A DNA stretch of 64,000 bases from Pseudomonas viridiflava (GTDB lineage: Bacteria; Pseudomonadota; Gammaproteobacteria; Pseudomonadales; Pseudomonadaceae). The notes under the pieces are model-generated. The model ran no database searches, was not told where the DNA came from, and saw only the letters and a program-made list of their open reading frames with translations. The stretch is from contig NZ_RBTP01000036.1 in the NCBI RefSeq assembly GCF_003702045.1, forward strand, positions 1 through 64,000. Reading direction: 5' to 3'. The position numbers and the translations under genes are program-made. Positions 35,771 through 45,599 of this stretch are shown here, piece by piece; the stretch's first letter is position 1, and each line of letters opens with the position of its first letter.

Positions 35771-37366
35771 CTACTTCACCCCGGTCGTGGTGAAGTTGTT
35801 ATTGGTCAGCGGGCTGATATGAAAGCCTTCGACATTTTTGCGCATTGCCACGAACAGCTTCGGATAAGCCAGGCTGATCCAGGGCTGTTCCTGATTGAAC
35901 ACTTTTTGAGCCTGCTTATAGAGGGCAGCCCGTTCGCTCGGTTCGGTAATTTTCCGAGCCTGGGTGATTGCCTCTTCAAACTCCTTGTTGCACCAGCGGG
36001 CATAGTTCTCGCCATTCTTCGCTGCGTCGCAGCTCAGGTTGGGGGTCAGGAAGTTGTCCGGGTCGCCGTTGTCGCCCGCCCATCCTGCGAAGACCATGTC
36101 ATGTTCGCCTTTCTTGGCGCGCTTGAGCATTTCGCCCCATTCCATGATGCGAATGTCGATCTTGATGCCCACCTTGGCCAGATCCGATTGCAGCATCTGC
36201 GCCCCCACCATCGGGTTGGGGTTGGTGACTGCGCCGCCGTTGCGGGCGAATAGGGTAAACACTTGACCCTCGGGTACGCCAGCTTCCTTGAGCAGGGCGC
36301 GGGCCTTTTCCGGGTCGTAAGGCATGGCCTGGCTGTCGGTGTCATAGCCCATCATGGTCGGTGGGTAAGGACCCACGCCTTCAGTGGCTTTGCCTTCACC
36401 GAACAGTGCCCGGATGTAGGACTTCTTGTCGAAGGCCAGGTTGATCGCCTGCCGTACGCGCGCATCGCTCAGGTATTTGTGCGAGGTGTTGATCGCGACA
36501 TAGCTGGTCATCATGGACTCCATCTCGTCGATCTTGAGATTGGGGTCCGCTTTAATGTTGGCAATATCGTCAGGTTTTGGGTAAAGCGCAACCTGGCATT
36601 CGTTGGCCTTGAGCTTTTGCAGACGCGTGTTGTTGTCCAGGGTGATCGCGAAAATCAGCGCTTCACTCGGGACTTTGCCCTTCCAGTAGTCCGGGTTGGC
36701 TTTATAACGGACCTGAGCATCTTTGGCATAGCGCGTCAGGATGAACGGCCCTGTGCCGATGGGCTTGCTGTTGAATTCGCCGGTCTTGTTGCTCTTGAGC
36801 AACTGGTCGGCATACTCGGCGGAATAGATCGAGGTGAACGGCATGGCCAGATCACGCAGGAATGGCGACTCGGGGCGCGTCAGGGTGAATTTCACCGTGG
36901 AATCGTCGACTTTCTCGACGCTCTTGAGCAGGTTCTGGAAGTCCATGCTCTCGAAATAAGGGTAACCGACCAGCGAGAGTGCGTGCCACGGGTGCTTGGG
37001 GTCCAGCTGGCGCTGGAAGCTCCAGACCACGTCGTCGGCGTTCATGTCGCGGGTGGGTTTGAAGTAGTCGGTGGTCTGGAACTTCACACCTTTGCGCAGC
37101 TTGAAGGTGTAAGTCAGGCCATCTTCGCTGATGTCCCAGCTCTCGGCGAGACCTGGAACGGTGTCGGTGGTGCCGGGAGTGAAGGCGACCAGGCGTTCGA
37201 GGATGGTTTCTGCCGAGGCGTCTGCCGTGACGGCGGTCGTGTACTGCGCGATATCGAAACCTTCAGGGCTGGCCTCTGTGCAAACCACCAGCGGCTTGGC
37301 CGAGACGGATGCAGCAGCGCTAAGCAGCGCAATGGCGATCGAAGCGCGGAGCGATAGCAGTTTCAA
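35771..37366 (-). CDS. dppA: Dipeptide-binding protein, SBP family 5 (adjacent to dppB)
   Basis: 531 residues with signal peptide ending ASVSAKP. Family-5 pattern: LVVCTEASPEGFDIAQYTTA, FKLRKGVKFQTTDYFKPTRD and KPIGTGPFILTRYAKDAQVR. Delivers peptides to DppBC in the periplasm. By position it corresponds to the binding protein directly upstream of dppB in PAO1. It lies 66 bp after the porin gene, with a hairpin in between. It is the most diverged of the four paralogues (CTEASPEG instead of CSEASPAG). Confidence 0.9.
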   Translation of the reverse strand: MKLLSLRASIAIALLSAAASVSAKPLVVCTEASPEGFDIAQYTTAVTADASAETILERLVAFTPGTTDTVPGLAESWDISEDGLTYTFKLRKGVKFQTTDYFKPTRDMNADDVVWSFQRQLDPKHPWHALSLVGYPYFESMDFQNLLKSVEKVDDSTVKFTLTRPESPFLRDLAMPFTSIYSAEYADQLLKSNKTGEFNSKPIGTGPFILTRYAKDAQVRYKANPDYWKGKVPSEALIFAITLDNNTRLQKLKANECQVALYPKPDDIANIKADPNLKIDEMESMMTSYVAINTSHKYLSDARVRQAINLAFDKKSYIRALFGEGKATEGVGPYPPTMMGYDTDSQAMPYDPEKARALLKEAGVPEGQVFTLFARNGGAVTNPNPMVGAQMLQSDLAKVGIKIDIRIMEWGEMLKRAKKGEHDMVFAGWAGDNGDPDNFLTPNLSCDAAKNGENYARWCNKEFEEAITQARKITEPSERAALYKQAQKVFNQEQPWISLAYPKLFVAMRKNVEGFHISPLTNNNFTTTGVK

Positions 37367-37390
37367 TAGAAGCCTCCTTGATGCAATGCG

Positions 37391-37423
37391 AAAGGGCGGC
37401 AGACGTCAGGTCGGCCGCCCTTT
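37391..37423 (-). terminator. Intercistronic hairpin between the porin and dppA genes
   Basis: AAAGGGCGGC (37391-37400) pairs perfectly with GCCGCCCTTT (37414-37423). No T-run follows on the minus strand, so it is more likely an mRNA-stability or attenuation structure than a full terminator. Confidence 0.55.
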
Positions 37424-37432
37424 CATCATCAT

Positions 37433-38812
37433 TTACAGAATGTTGAACGGAATGGTGGTCACCAGACGGAACTCGTTGATGTTGCCATCAGCCTGGTTCT
37501 CGCTGGCGCGGTGAGTGGTGTAGGTCGCACGAATCGCGGTGGCCTTGAGTGGGCCGGATTGCACGGAGTACGAGGTGCCGATGCCGTACTCGTAGTGGGT
37601 TTCGCCGTCCATTGCCAGCACGTCGGTGTAGCCGGTGCCTTTGTAATGAGTACCGTCGATGTCCCAGCCGCGAGCCTGGTAGATGTTGAACTTCAGGCCC
37701 GGCACGCCGTAGCTGGCCATGTTCAGCACGTAGGCGATCTGGAGGGACTTCTCGTTCGGGCCGTTGAAGTCCGAAAGCAGCGAGTTGGCCAGGAAGATGG
37801 CGTTGGTGTCGTGTGCGTAGTCGAAGTATTCGTTACCGGCGACTTCCTGATAAGCGATGCTCACGCTGTGGGCATTGTGCGTACCGGTGAACGACAAGCT
37901 GTAGGTGTCGTTGTCGATCGCGCCCAGTTTGCTCTGGCCGGCATCTTTGGTCTTGTAGTAGTTCAGGTTGCTGCTCAAGGCAAACACCTTGCTGTCACCC
38001 AGTTCATGGGTCAGGCCCACGTAGTACTGATGCCAGAAGTCTTCCAGATTGGAGGCATAGAAACTGGCGGTCAGCGCTTCGGTCGGCTTGTAGTCGGCAC
38101 CGAACATGTCCAGACGATCAGCGGTCTTGGTGCGATCACCGTACTCGGAGCGGAACTTGTCCAGGCTCTGTTCCATACGGGGCGAGACGCGGTCGAAGCT
38201 GCCAGCCTGCAAGGACAGGTTGTTGAACTCATCGCTCTGTACGGCAAAACCCTGGAAGCTGGAAGGCAGCGCACGGTTACCGATGAAGGCGATGACCGGG
38301 GTGTTCACCGATTGGCGACCCATCGTCAGTACTGTGTTGGACACACGAGCCTTGACGTTGCCCAGACCCATTTTGCTCCACTGGCCTACCGCATCGCCAT
38401 CGCTATCAGCCAGGGTGCGGTTGGATCTCGGGACGAAATCGTCGATGTCACGCTCCAGCGCGACGGCGTTGTACAGCGCCAGTTCGGTGGAGAAGCCAAC
38501 CGTGCCCTGAGTGAACCCCGAGGTGTAATTGACGATAGTGCCCTGCTGCCAGTTGATACGACGTGGCGTCTGCTTAGCCACACCGTCTTTGGTGTAGGAG
38601 AACGTGCTGTCGCGGCGACGCAGTTCATTGGCGTACCAGTTACGTGTCGTACCGGTCAGGTGTTGGTCTTCAAGAAAGCCATTGGCTTCGGCCTGTGCAT
38701 TCTTGGTGCTCAGCCCGGTAGGCACAAAGGCTTGACTGACAGGCTCCGCCTGAACCATCGCGCCGAACGACGAGAGGGATAGAGCCAGTAATGCAGTGCT
38801 GGTTGTTTTCAC
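37433..38812 (-). CDS. opdP: OprD family outer-membrane porin, dipeptide type (OpdP-like)
   Basis: 459 residues with signal peptide MKTTSTALLALSLSSFGAMV cleaved near VQAEP. OprD features: GFLEDQHLTGTTRNWYANEL, RINWQQGTIVNYTSGFTQGT, FGADYKPTEALTASFYASNL and a C-terminal beta-strand ending in NIL. 16 or so antiparallel strands form a substrate-selective channel. Placed among dipeptide binding proteins as PAO1 opdP is, which supports a peptide substrate. Confidence 0.86.
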   Translation of the reverse strand: MKTTSTALLALSLSSFGAMVQAEPVSQAFVPTGLSTKNAQAEANGFLEDQHLTGTTRNWYANELRRRDSTFSYTKDGVAKQTPRRINWQQGTIVNYTSGFTQGTVGFSTELALYNAVALERDIDDFVPRSNRTLADSDGDAVGQWSKMGLGNVKARVSNTVLTMGRQSVNTPVIAFIGNRALPSSFQGFAVQSDEFNNLSLQAGSFDRVSPRMEQSLDKFRSEYGDRTKTADRLDMFGADYKPTEALTASFYASNLEDFWHQYYVGLTHELGDSKVFALSSNLNYYKTKDAGQSKLGAIDNDTYSLSFTGTHNAHSVSIAYQEVAGNEYFDYAHDTNAIFLANSLLSDFNGPNEKSLQIAYVLNMASYGVPGLKFNIYQARGWDIDGTHYKGTGYTDVLAMDGETHYEYGIGTSYSVQSGPLKATAIRATYTTHRASENQADGNINEFRLVTTIPFNIL

Positions 38813-38967
38813 GATGTACAGCTCCCTTTACTACTTTTATAAATGCCAGTTTTTTGAGTTCTGGCTTTGGTGATGCAGGGTTTAAGGCCCCGCCTTGTTA
38901 TATGTTCTGGGCACAGACGGATCGCTCGCCGCCAGAGTTGGCGGTGAGCGATATCGCTGTTTACGGG

Positions 38968-40566
38968 TTACTCGGCGACGCTGACGCCCGAGAAGTTGTT
39001 ACGGCCGAACGGGCTGACGTGGAACCCTTCCACTTCCTTGCGCAACGGTTGATTGACCGTCGAGTGGGCTATGGGGGTAATCGGCACCTGTTCTTTCAGG
39101 TAGCGCTGAGCCTGCTTGTAGAGGTCGGTGCGCTGTTCACGGTCGGTGGTGGCGATGGCCGCCTTGATGAGCGCGTCATATTTCTCGTCGCACCACATGG
39201 AGTAGTTGTTGCCACCGATGGCTGCGCAGCTGTACAGCGTGCCGAGCCAGTTGTCCGGGTCACCGTTGTCGCCGGTCCAGCCAATCAGCGAAATATCGTG
39301 TTCGCCGTTCTTGGTGCGCTTGAGGTATTCGCCCCACTCATAGCTGACGATCCGAACCTTGATGCCGACCTTCGCCCAGTCGGACTGAAGCATCTCGGCC
39401 ATCAGCTTGGCGTTGGGGTTGTAAGGGCGCTGCACGGGCATGGCCCACAGCGTCAGCTCGGTGCCTTCCTTGATGCCCGCATCGCGCAGCATCTGCTTCG
39501 CTTTCTCCGGGTCGTAGGCGGCGTCCTTGATGGTGTCGTCATAGGACCACTGGGTCGGCGGCATGGCGTTGACGGCCAGTTGCCCTGCGCCCTGATACAC
39601 CGCGCTGATGATGGCTTTCTTGTTGACGGCCATGTCCAGTGCCTTGCGCACCTGAAGGTTGCCCAGCGGTTCGTGGCGGACGTTGTAAGAGATGTAGCCC
39701 AGGTTGAAGCCCGGACGCTCCATGACGGTCAACTGCTTGTCGCTCCTGAGTGCTTCCAGGTCGGCCGGGCGTGGGTTCAGCGTCACTTGGCATTCGTTCT
39801 TGCGCAGCTTTTGCACACGCACCGAGGCGTCGGTGTTGATGGCGAAAATCAGTTGATCGATTTTCACCCGGCTCGGGTCCCAGTATTCCTTGTTGCCGCG
39901 ATAACGAATCTGCGAGTCCTTCTGGTAACGCTGGAACACGAACGGCCCCGTTCCGATGGGCTGCTGGTTGATGTCGCGTGCATTGCCGCTGGCCATCAAT
40001 TGTTCGGCGTATTCGGCGGACAGAATGCCGGCGAAGTTCATCGCGATGTTCTGGATGAATGCCGCGTCGACGGTATTCAGGGTAAAGACCACGGTCAGCG
40101 GATCGGTCTTCTCGACCGACTTGATCTTCTTGTTCAACCCCATCCCGGTGAAGTACGGGAACTCGGTGGGGTAGGCCACGCGAAACGGGTGATCGGCCTT
40201 GAGCATGCGGTTGAACGTGAACAGCACGTCATCGGCATTGAAGTCGCGGCTGGGCTTGAAATCCTTGTTGCTGTGAAACTTCACACCTTGGCGCAGATGG
40301 AAGGTGTAGACCAGGCCATCCGGGGAGACATCCCACGAGGTTGCCAGCCCTGGCACCACGGTAGTGTCGCCCTGTTTGAATTCGGTGAGGCGGTTGTAAA
40401 TAGGCTCGGAGGCATCGTTATCGGTGGCCGAGGTGTACTGAGCACTGTCGAAACCCGCAGGGCTCGCTTCGGAGCAGAACACCAGGTTGCTCGCCACGCT
40501 GGTCATCGGAGTCAGTGCAAGCAGACCCAGACTCAGGCATGACGTCATCGCAAGAGTTTTACGCAT
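38968..40566 (-). CDS. Dipeptide-binding protein, SBP family 5 (upstream of the porin)
   Basis: 532 residues with signal peptide MRKTLAMTSCLSLGLLALTP followed by MTSVASN. LVFCSEASPAGFDSAQYTSA and QPIGTGPFVFQRYQKDSQIR are the family signatures. Close to the two paralogues further upstream: TLWAMPVQRPYNPNAKLMAE is also found in the next gene. Likely gives a different peptide specificity to the shared DppBCDF core. Confidence 0.9.
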   Translation of the reverse strand: MRKTLAMTSCLSLGLLALTPMTSVASNLVFCSEASPAGFDSAQYTSATDNDASEPIYNRLTEFKQGDTTVVPGLATSWDVSPDGLVYTFHLRQGVKFHSNKDFKPSRDFNADDVLFTFNRMLKADHPFRVAYPTEFPYFTGMGLNKKIKSVEKTDPLTVVFTLNTVDAAFIQNIAMNFAGILSAEYAEQLMASGNARDINQQPIGTGPFVFQRYQKDSQIRYRGNKEYWDPSRVKIDQLIFAINTDASVRVQKLRKNECQVTLNPRPADLEALRSDKQLTVMERPGFNLGYISYNVRHEPLGNLQVRKALDMAVNKKAIISAVYQGAGQLAVNAMPPTQWSYDDTIKDAAYDPEKAKQMLRDAGIKEGTELTLWAMPVQRPYNPNAKLMAEMLQSDWAKVGIKVRIVSYEWGEYLKRTKNGEHDISLIGWTGDNGDPDNWLGTLYSCAAIGGNNYSMWCDEKYDALIKAAIATTDREQRTDLYKQAQRYLKEQVPITPIAHSTVNQPLRKEVEGFHVSPFGRNNFSGVSVAE

Positions 40567-40878
40567 GATGATGATCCCTATCCTTCAAGGACGAGCACTC
40601 AGGCTCGATAACAGACTCGTAGGCAATAACGTGAATACACACAATGCTTGCAGTTCCCGGGCCAGTTGATGGCGGGCTTCCTGCCTAAGCCATCACCTTG
40701 CGACGGTATGTCGCTGAAGGCATCTGGTAAATAGGCAAATAGGCTGCAAGATGCGTAGGAAAACTCTTCCGGAAAGCTGGCTAAGTGCCTTTAGTTGCAC
40801 TTGTTCAACTAACCGGACGAGTTTTTTCATTCCGCTAGAGCGATGACTGCGCCGCGTGAACAGCACAGTCGTGTCGCG
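40567..40878. other. 312-bp gap between two binding-protein genes
   Basis: It contains the promoter and leader of the binding-protein gene at 38968-40566. No ORF, clear terminator or repeat was recognised. In PAO1 a peptidase (mdpA) and regulator (psdR) occur near this position of the cluster; neither is present here. Confidence 0.4.
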
Positions 40879-42501
40879 TTACTTCACGCTTACACCATAG
40901 AAGGAATTCAGGCCGAACGGGCTGATCTTGAAGTCCTGTACGTTGGTGCGCATGGGCTGATAGACCGTCGAGTGCGCGATAGGCGTCATCGGCACTGCAT
41001 CCTTGAGGAGGTGTTGCGCCTGTTTGTACAGTTCGGTGCGCTTGGCCTGATCAGGTGTCGCCTTGGCCTGCTTGATGATGGCGTCGTAAGGCTTGTCGCA
41101 CCATTTGGCAAAGTTGTTGCCATTAAGGGCGTCGCAGCCAAACAGGGTGCCGAGCCAGTTGTCCGGGTCACCATTGTCACCGCTCCAGCCAATCAGCATG
41201 GCGCCGTTTTCACCATTCTTGGCGCGCTTGATGTACTCGCCCCACTCATAGCTGACGATGCGCGCGTTGATACCGATCTTCTTCCAGTCGGACTGGAGCA
41301 TCTCGGCCATCAGTTTGGCGTTCGGGTTATACGGACGCTGAACCGGCATGGCCCACAGCGTAATCTCGGTGCCTTCCTTGATGCCGGCTTCCTTGAGCAG
41401 GGCCTTGGCTTTCTCGGGATCGTACTTGGCATCCTTGATCGTGGTGTCGTAAGACCACTGGGTCGGCGGCATGGCATTGACGGCCAGTTGGCCTGCGCCC
41501 TGGTAAACCGAATCGATGATTTGCTGCTTGTTGACCGCCATGTCCAGAGCCTGACGAACCTTGAGCTGGGACAGCGGGTTTTCGCGGTCTTCGCCCTTGA
41601 TCTTGTCCATTACGTTGTAGGCGATGTAACCCAGGTTGAAGCCAGCCTGATCAGGCATTTTCAGATTCTTGTCGGCCTTGAGCGGCTCGAGATCCGCCGG
41701 ACGTGGATAGGCCGTGATCTGACATTCGTTCTTCTTGAGCTTCTGCATGCGCACCGACGGATCGGTGGTGATGGCGAAGATCAGGTTGTCGATCTTGACG
41801 TCTTCAGGCTTCCAGTAATCCTTGTTGCCGGTGAAGCGGATGTTGGAGTCCTTCTGGTAGCTCTTGAACACGAACGGGCCAGTACCGACAGGCTTCTGGT
41901 TGATGTCGGCAGCTTTGCCTTCCTTAAGAAGCTGGTCGGCGTATTCGGCAGACTGGATCGAGGCAAAGCTCATGGCCAGGTTCTGGATGAAGGCCGCATC
42001 GACCGTGTTCAGCACGAACTTGACGGTGTAATCGTCGACCTTCTCGATCTTGGCGATGTTGGTGTCCATCGCCATGTCGGTGAAGTAAGGGAATTCGGTC
42101 GGAGCCGCTTTGCGGAACGGCATGTCCTTGTCGATCATGCGGTTGAACGTGAACAGCACGTCATCGGCATTGAATTCGCGGGTTGGCTTGAAGTACGAGG
42201 TGGTGTGGAACTTGACGCCCTTGCGCAGATGGAAGGTGTACGTCAGCACGTCGTCGGAGATATCCCAGCTGGTGGCCAGGCCCGGCTGCACGGCGGTGCC
42301 GCCACGTTCGAACTGGGCCAGACGGTTGAACATGGTTTCTGCCGATGCGTCGAAATCGGTACCGGTGGTGTACTGGGCAGGGTCAAAGCCCGCGGGGCTG
42401 CCTTCGGAGCAAAACACCAGATTCGATGCTGCGTGAGCGAAAGGTGCACTTGCGAGCAGGGTGGCGCCGACTAGAAACGGAATGACCGCGTGTTTGAGCA
42501 T
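40879..42501 (-). CDS. Dipeptide-binding protein, SBP family 5
   Basis: 540 residues from MLKHAVIPFLVGATLLASAP; the signal peptide is cleaved near HAASN. LVFCSEGSPAGFDPAQYTTG and KPVGTGPFVFKSYQKDSNIR are present. A small insertion relative to its paralogues (DKIKGEDRENP) occurs before LSQLKVRQALDMAVN. One of three closely related copies; separate leaders of 262 and 312 bp suggest separate promoters. Confidence 0.9.
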   Translation of the reverse strand: MLKHAVIPFLVGATLLASAPFAHAASNLVFCSEGSPAGFDPAQYTTGTDFDASAETMFNRLAQFERGGTAVQPGLATSWDISDDVLTYTFHLRKGVKFHTTSYFKPTREFNADDVLFTFNRMIDKDMPFRKAAPTEFPYFTDMAMDTNIAKIEKVDDYTVKFVLNTVDAAFIQNLAMSFASIQSAEYADQLLKEGKAADINQKPVGTGPFVFKSYQKDSNIRFTGNKDYWKPEDVKIDNLIFAITTDPSVRMQKLKKNECQITAYPRPADLEPLKADKNLKMPDQAGFNLGYIAYNVMDKIKGEDRENPLSQLKVRQALDMAVNKQQIIDSVYQGAGQLAVNAMPPTQWSYDTTIKDAKYDPEKAKALLKEAGIKEGTEITLWAMPVQRPYNPNAKLMAEMLQSDWKKIGINARIVSYEWGEYIKRAKNGENGAMLIGWSGDNGDPDNWLGTLFGCDALNGNNFAKWCDKPYDAIIKQAKATPDQAKRTELYKQAQHLLKDAVPMTPIAHSTVYQPMRTNVQDFKISPFGLNSFYGVSVK

Positions 42502-42763
42502 GGTGGCCTCAGTTGTTGTCATTTTTGATTAGAGGAACCGACCTCGTGAGCCGATCCGTCCGATACTTATGCAGGGGCCATACCCAAAGCAAGATGCTGA
42601 CGCCAAAGAAGCCACAAAGAGTGGCACGATCGTACAGGAATGTCGCGAAAGTGTAATTTTTGCAAGATTTGATCGTTTGCGCGCCCTGTTTCGAAACAAC
42701 GGGCGCACCAATAAAGCGCAACCGGGTGGGATCAATGCACCCGGTTGGGGCTACGTTGTTACC

Positions 42764-44365
42764 TTAATGGCTCAGGCTGACCCCATAAAAGGGTGTCAGG
42801 CCGAAGGGGCTGATCTTGAAGTCCTGCACTTCCTTGCGCATTGGCTGGAACACCTTGGAGTTGGCGATCGGGGTGATCGGCACCTGGGCCTTCAGGATGT
42901 GCTGGGCCTGCTGATACAGCTTGATGCGTTCATCTCGATTCGTCGTGAGCTTGGCCTGCTGCACCAGCTTGTCGTAAGCCGGGTCACACCATTTGGCGTA
43001 GTTGCTGCCTTTGACGGCGGCACAGCTGTACAGCACGCCTAGCCAGTTGTCGGGATCACCGTTATCGCCGGTCCAGCCGTAGATCATCGCGTCGTGTTCG
43101 CCGGCCTTGGCGCGCTTGATGTATTCGCCCCACTCATAGCTGACGATATTGGCTTTGATGCCGATCTTGTCCCAGTCGGACTGGATCATCTGCGCCGACA
43201 TGCGCGCGTTGGGGTTGGAGGCGCGCTGAACGGTCATGGCCCACAGGTCGATTTTCGTGCCCGGCGCCACGCCTGCTTCCTTGAGCAACTGCTTGGCCTT
43301 GGTCAGGTCGCGAGGGGCGTCCTTGATCGTCGGGTCATAACTCCACTGGCCCGGCGGCAGGGCGTTTTCGGCCAGTTGCCCGGCGCTCTGGTAAACAGCC
43401 TTGATGATGGCCGGCTTGTCGATGGCCATGTCCAGCGCCTGGCGAACCTTGAGCTGGTCGAGCGGCGGATGGGTCACGTTGTACGCCAGAAAACCCAGAT
43501 TGAAGCCCGGCTGGCTCAGTACCTTGAGTTTGGGGTCCTTCTGCACTTCTTCGATGTCCTGCGGGCGCGGGTAACCGCTGACCTGGCATTCACCGGCCTT
43601 GAGCTTCTGCAGGCGCACCGCGGCATCACTGTTGATCGAGAAAATCAGGTTATCGATTTTCACGTCTTCGGGTTTCCAATACTCGGTGTTACCGGCGTAA
43701 CGGATTTGCGAGTCCTTCTGGTAACGCTTGAACACGAAGGGCCCGGTGCCGATCGGCTTCTGGTTCAGGTCCGATGCGTTGCCTTCCTTAAGCAGTTGAT
43801 CGGCGTACTCGGCCGATTGGATCGAGGCAAAGCTCATGGCCAGGTTTTGCACGAACGCGGCATCAATGTTGTTGAGCGTGAATTTGACCGTGTTGGCGTC
43901 GACTTTCTCGACTTGCTTGATCGTGGTGTTCAGGCCCATGTCGGTGAAGTACGGCGATTCGGACGGGTAGGCTTTGCGGAACGGGTGGTTGGGGTCCAGC
44001 AGGCGGTTGAAGGTGAAGAGCACGTCATCGGCGTTGAACGTGCGGGTCGGTTTGAAATAATCCGTGGTGTGGAATTTCACGCCTTCACGCAGATGAAAGG
44101 TGTAAGTCAGGCCGTCAGCAGAAACGTCCCATTTCGTGGCAAGGCCTGGTTCCACCTCGGTGCCGCCGCGCTTGAACTGGGTCAGACGGTTGAAGACGGT
44201 TTCAGCAGACGCATCGAAATCGGTGCCGCTGGTGTACTGGCTGGGGTCAAAGCCTGCCGGGCTCGCTTCGGAGCAATACACCAGGGTTGTGGCTGCCTGA
44301 GCGAAAGGTACGCAGCCCAGTAACGCGGTGGTCAGGAGCAGCGGTTTGAAAATGTGGTGTCCCAT
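42764..44365 (-). CDS. Dipeptide-binding protein, SBP family 5 (first of the cluster)
   Basis: 533 residues from MGHHIFKPLLLTTALLGCVP, with cleavage near AQAATT; a longer frame adds 20 unlikely residues. LVYCSEASPAGFDPSQYTSG, KPIGTGPFVFKRYQKDSQIR and LKVRQALDMAIDKPAIIKAV define the family. Most similar to the next copy downstream. It would share the single dppBCDF transporter 7 kb away. Confidence 0.9.
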   Translation of the reverse strand: MGHHIFKPLLLTTALLGCVPFAQAATTLVYCSEASPAGFDPSQYTSGTDFDASAETVFNRLTQFKRGGTEVEPGLATKWDVSADGLTYTFHLREGVKFHTTDYFKPTRTFNADDVLFTFNRLLDPNHPFRKAYPSESPYFTDMGLNTTIKQVEKVDANTVKFTLNNIDAAFVQNLAMSFASIQSAEYADQLLKEGNASDLNQKPIGTGPFVFKRYQKDSQIRYAGNTEYWKPEDVKIDNLIFSINSDAAVRLQKLKAGECQVSGYPRPQDIEEVQKDPKLKVLSQPGFNLGFLAYNVTHPPLDQLKVRQALDMAIDKPAIIKAVYQSAGQLAENALPPGQWSYDPTIKDAPRDLTKAKQLLKEAGVAPGTKIDLWAMTVQRASNPNARMSAQMIQSDWDKIGIKANIVSYEWGEYIKRAKAGEHDAMIYGWTGDNGDPDNWLGVLYSCAAVKGSNYAKWCDPAYDKLVQQAKLTTNRDERIKLYQQAQHILKAQVPITPIANSKVFQPMRKEVQDFKISPFGLTPFYGVSLSH

Positions 44366-44687
44366 GAAGCCCTCGCGAATGTCGGCAATATCGGTGCTGA
44401 GTGTCGGCACATGAAGTGTCGACAAGCGGATGGCGTCGATAGTGCCGCACTTGGCGAGGCTCGGACAAATCTTACTTGGCGGTTAACCGGTTATACGCAT
44501 GGGCCGATGCGCTGAAGCGCAGACCGCTCACGCGCTATGCCGGGCTGAAGAAACGCCATTTCAGTGTATGAGCGCGTTTGCTCGCGATTCGATTTCCAGG
44601 CCACTGGTGGGCGACCGTACAAATGCCATCGCGGGCAAGCGCGCCTTTGCGCACTCATTTCCAATACGAAACAGCGGGCTACCCGAG
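44366..44687. repeat. 322-bp gap with degenerate REP-like inverted repeat
   Basis: AGCGCGTTTGCTCGCGATTC (from 44571) faces CATCGCGGGCAAGCGCGCC (to about 44645), a degraded REP-type pair. The rest of the gap includes the leader of the binding-protein gene and nothing else recognisable. Confidence 0.5.
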
Positions 44688-45407
44688 TTACGGAACCGCC
44701 ACCTCAATCACCCCATCCGCTGCCACACTCACCTGGCTGGTGCCCGCTTCGACGTCAGGCGTTGGCGCTGCGTCTTCGCGTGAGGACTTCATCATCATGG
44801 CCGCCATCGGAGCGCGCAGATAAGGCTGCGGGTAGCCGGAGGTGTTGAGGTTCAGGTTGACCAGTTTGTAGCCGGTGCCGCCCAGCGCTTCGGTGACCAG
44901 TTGAGCGCGGGCCTTGAAAGCGGTCACGGCGTCCTTGAGCAGGGCGTCTTCGCTGGTCTTGCGCGTGGCTGGCGAGATCGAGAAGTCCATGCCGCCCATT
45001 TTCAGATCGCCCAGCAACTCGCCGGTCAGCTTGGACAGCACGGCGAAGTCGGCGCTTTCCAGGCGAACTTCGGCGCGCTCGCGCCAGCCGGTGATCTTCT
45101 GACCTTTGTCGTCGTAGATCGGATAACTGTTGCGGCTGCCCTGACGAATCTTCACATCCTTGGTCTGGCGTGCCTGACCCAACGCCTTGTTCAGGGTTTC
45201 GGTGACCTGTGCCGCCAGCTTGGCGGGGTCGCTGTCCTGCGCCTCTGTGTACAGGGTCACCATCATCAGGTCACGCTGAACCTCCTGATTGACTTCGGCA
45301 CGCAGAGAAATCTGGTTATAACGTGCCTCTTCGGCCAAGGCTGGCAGGCTGGTGAGGGTGACGGCGGCCAGGGCGAACAGGGTGGCGGCAGGGCGGAGAG
45401 TGAACAT
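44688..45407 (-). CDS. SIMPL domain-containing protein (DUF541), periplasmic
   Basis: 239 residues with signal peptide ending LPALAEE. The mature part fits the SIMPL/DUF541 (BP26/OMP28) family: ISLRAEVNQEVQRDLMMVTL, QGSRNSYPIYDDKGQKITGW, then VRLESADFAVLSKLTGELL. Members form oligomeric periplasmic rings; function is uncertain and often linked to oxidative stress. It is divergent from roxS across 190 bp. Confidence 0.86.
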   Translation of the reverse strand: MFTLRPAATLFALAAVTLTSLPALAEEARYNQISLRAEVNQEVQRDLMMVTLYTEAQDSDPAKLAAQVTETLNKALGQARQTKDVKIRQGSRNSYPIYDDKGQKITGWRERAEVRLESADFAVLSKLTGELLGDLKMGGMDFSISPATRKTSEDALLKDAVTAFKARAQLVTEALGGTGYKLVNLNLNTSGYPQPYLRAPMAAMMMKSSREDAAPTPDVEAGTSQVSVAADGVIEVAVP

Positions 45408-45599
45408 GAGAACTCCTTGTTATAAGACGGCCCCCAACCACTGTCGGACGGCACAGAACCATGAGACTCTAGCCTTCGATTCAGGTTCCTGCGCAGCCGA
45501 CGCGTCCGACGATGCGGCGCGTTGACGCACTTTTCCAGTTTTGCGCCGTGCTTGGTTATACTCGTCGCGATCCGCCTGGAGCGCTCATCAGGAGAGCTC

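Noticed and set aside
40843..42474. 543-codon plus-strand frame opposite a binding-protein gene
   Set aside because: Antisense shadow; composition rich in Val, Gly, Arg, Leu and no signal peptide or domain. The minus-strand frame has a complete SBP.
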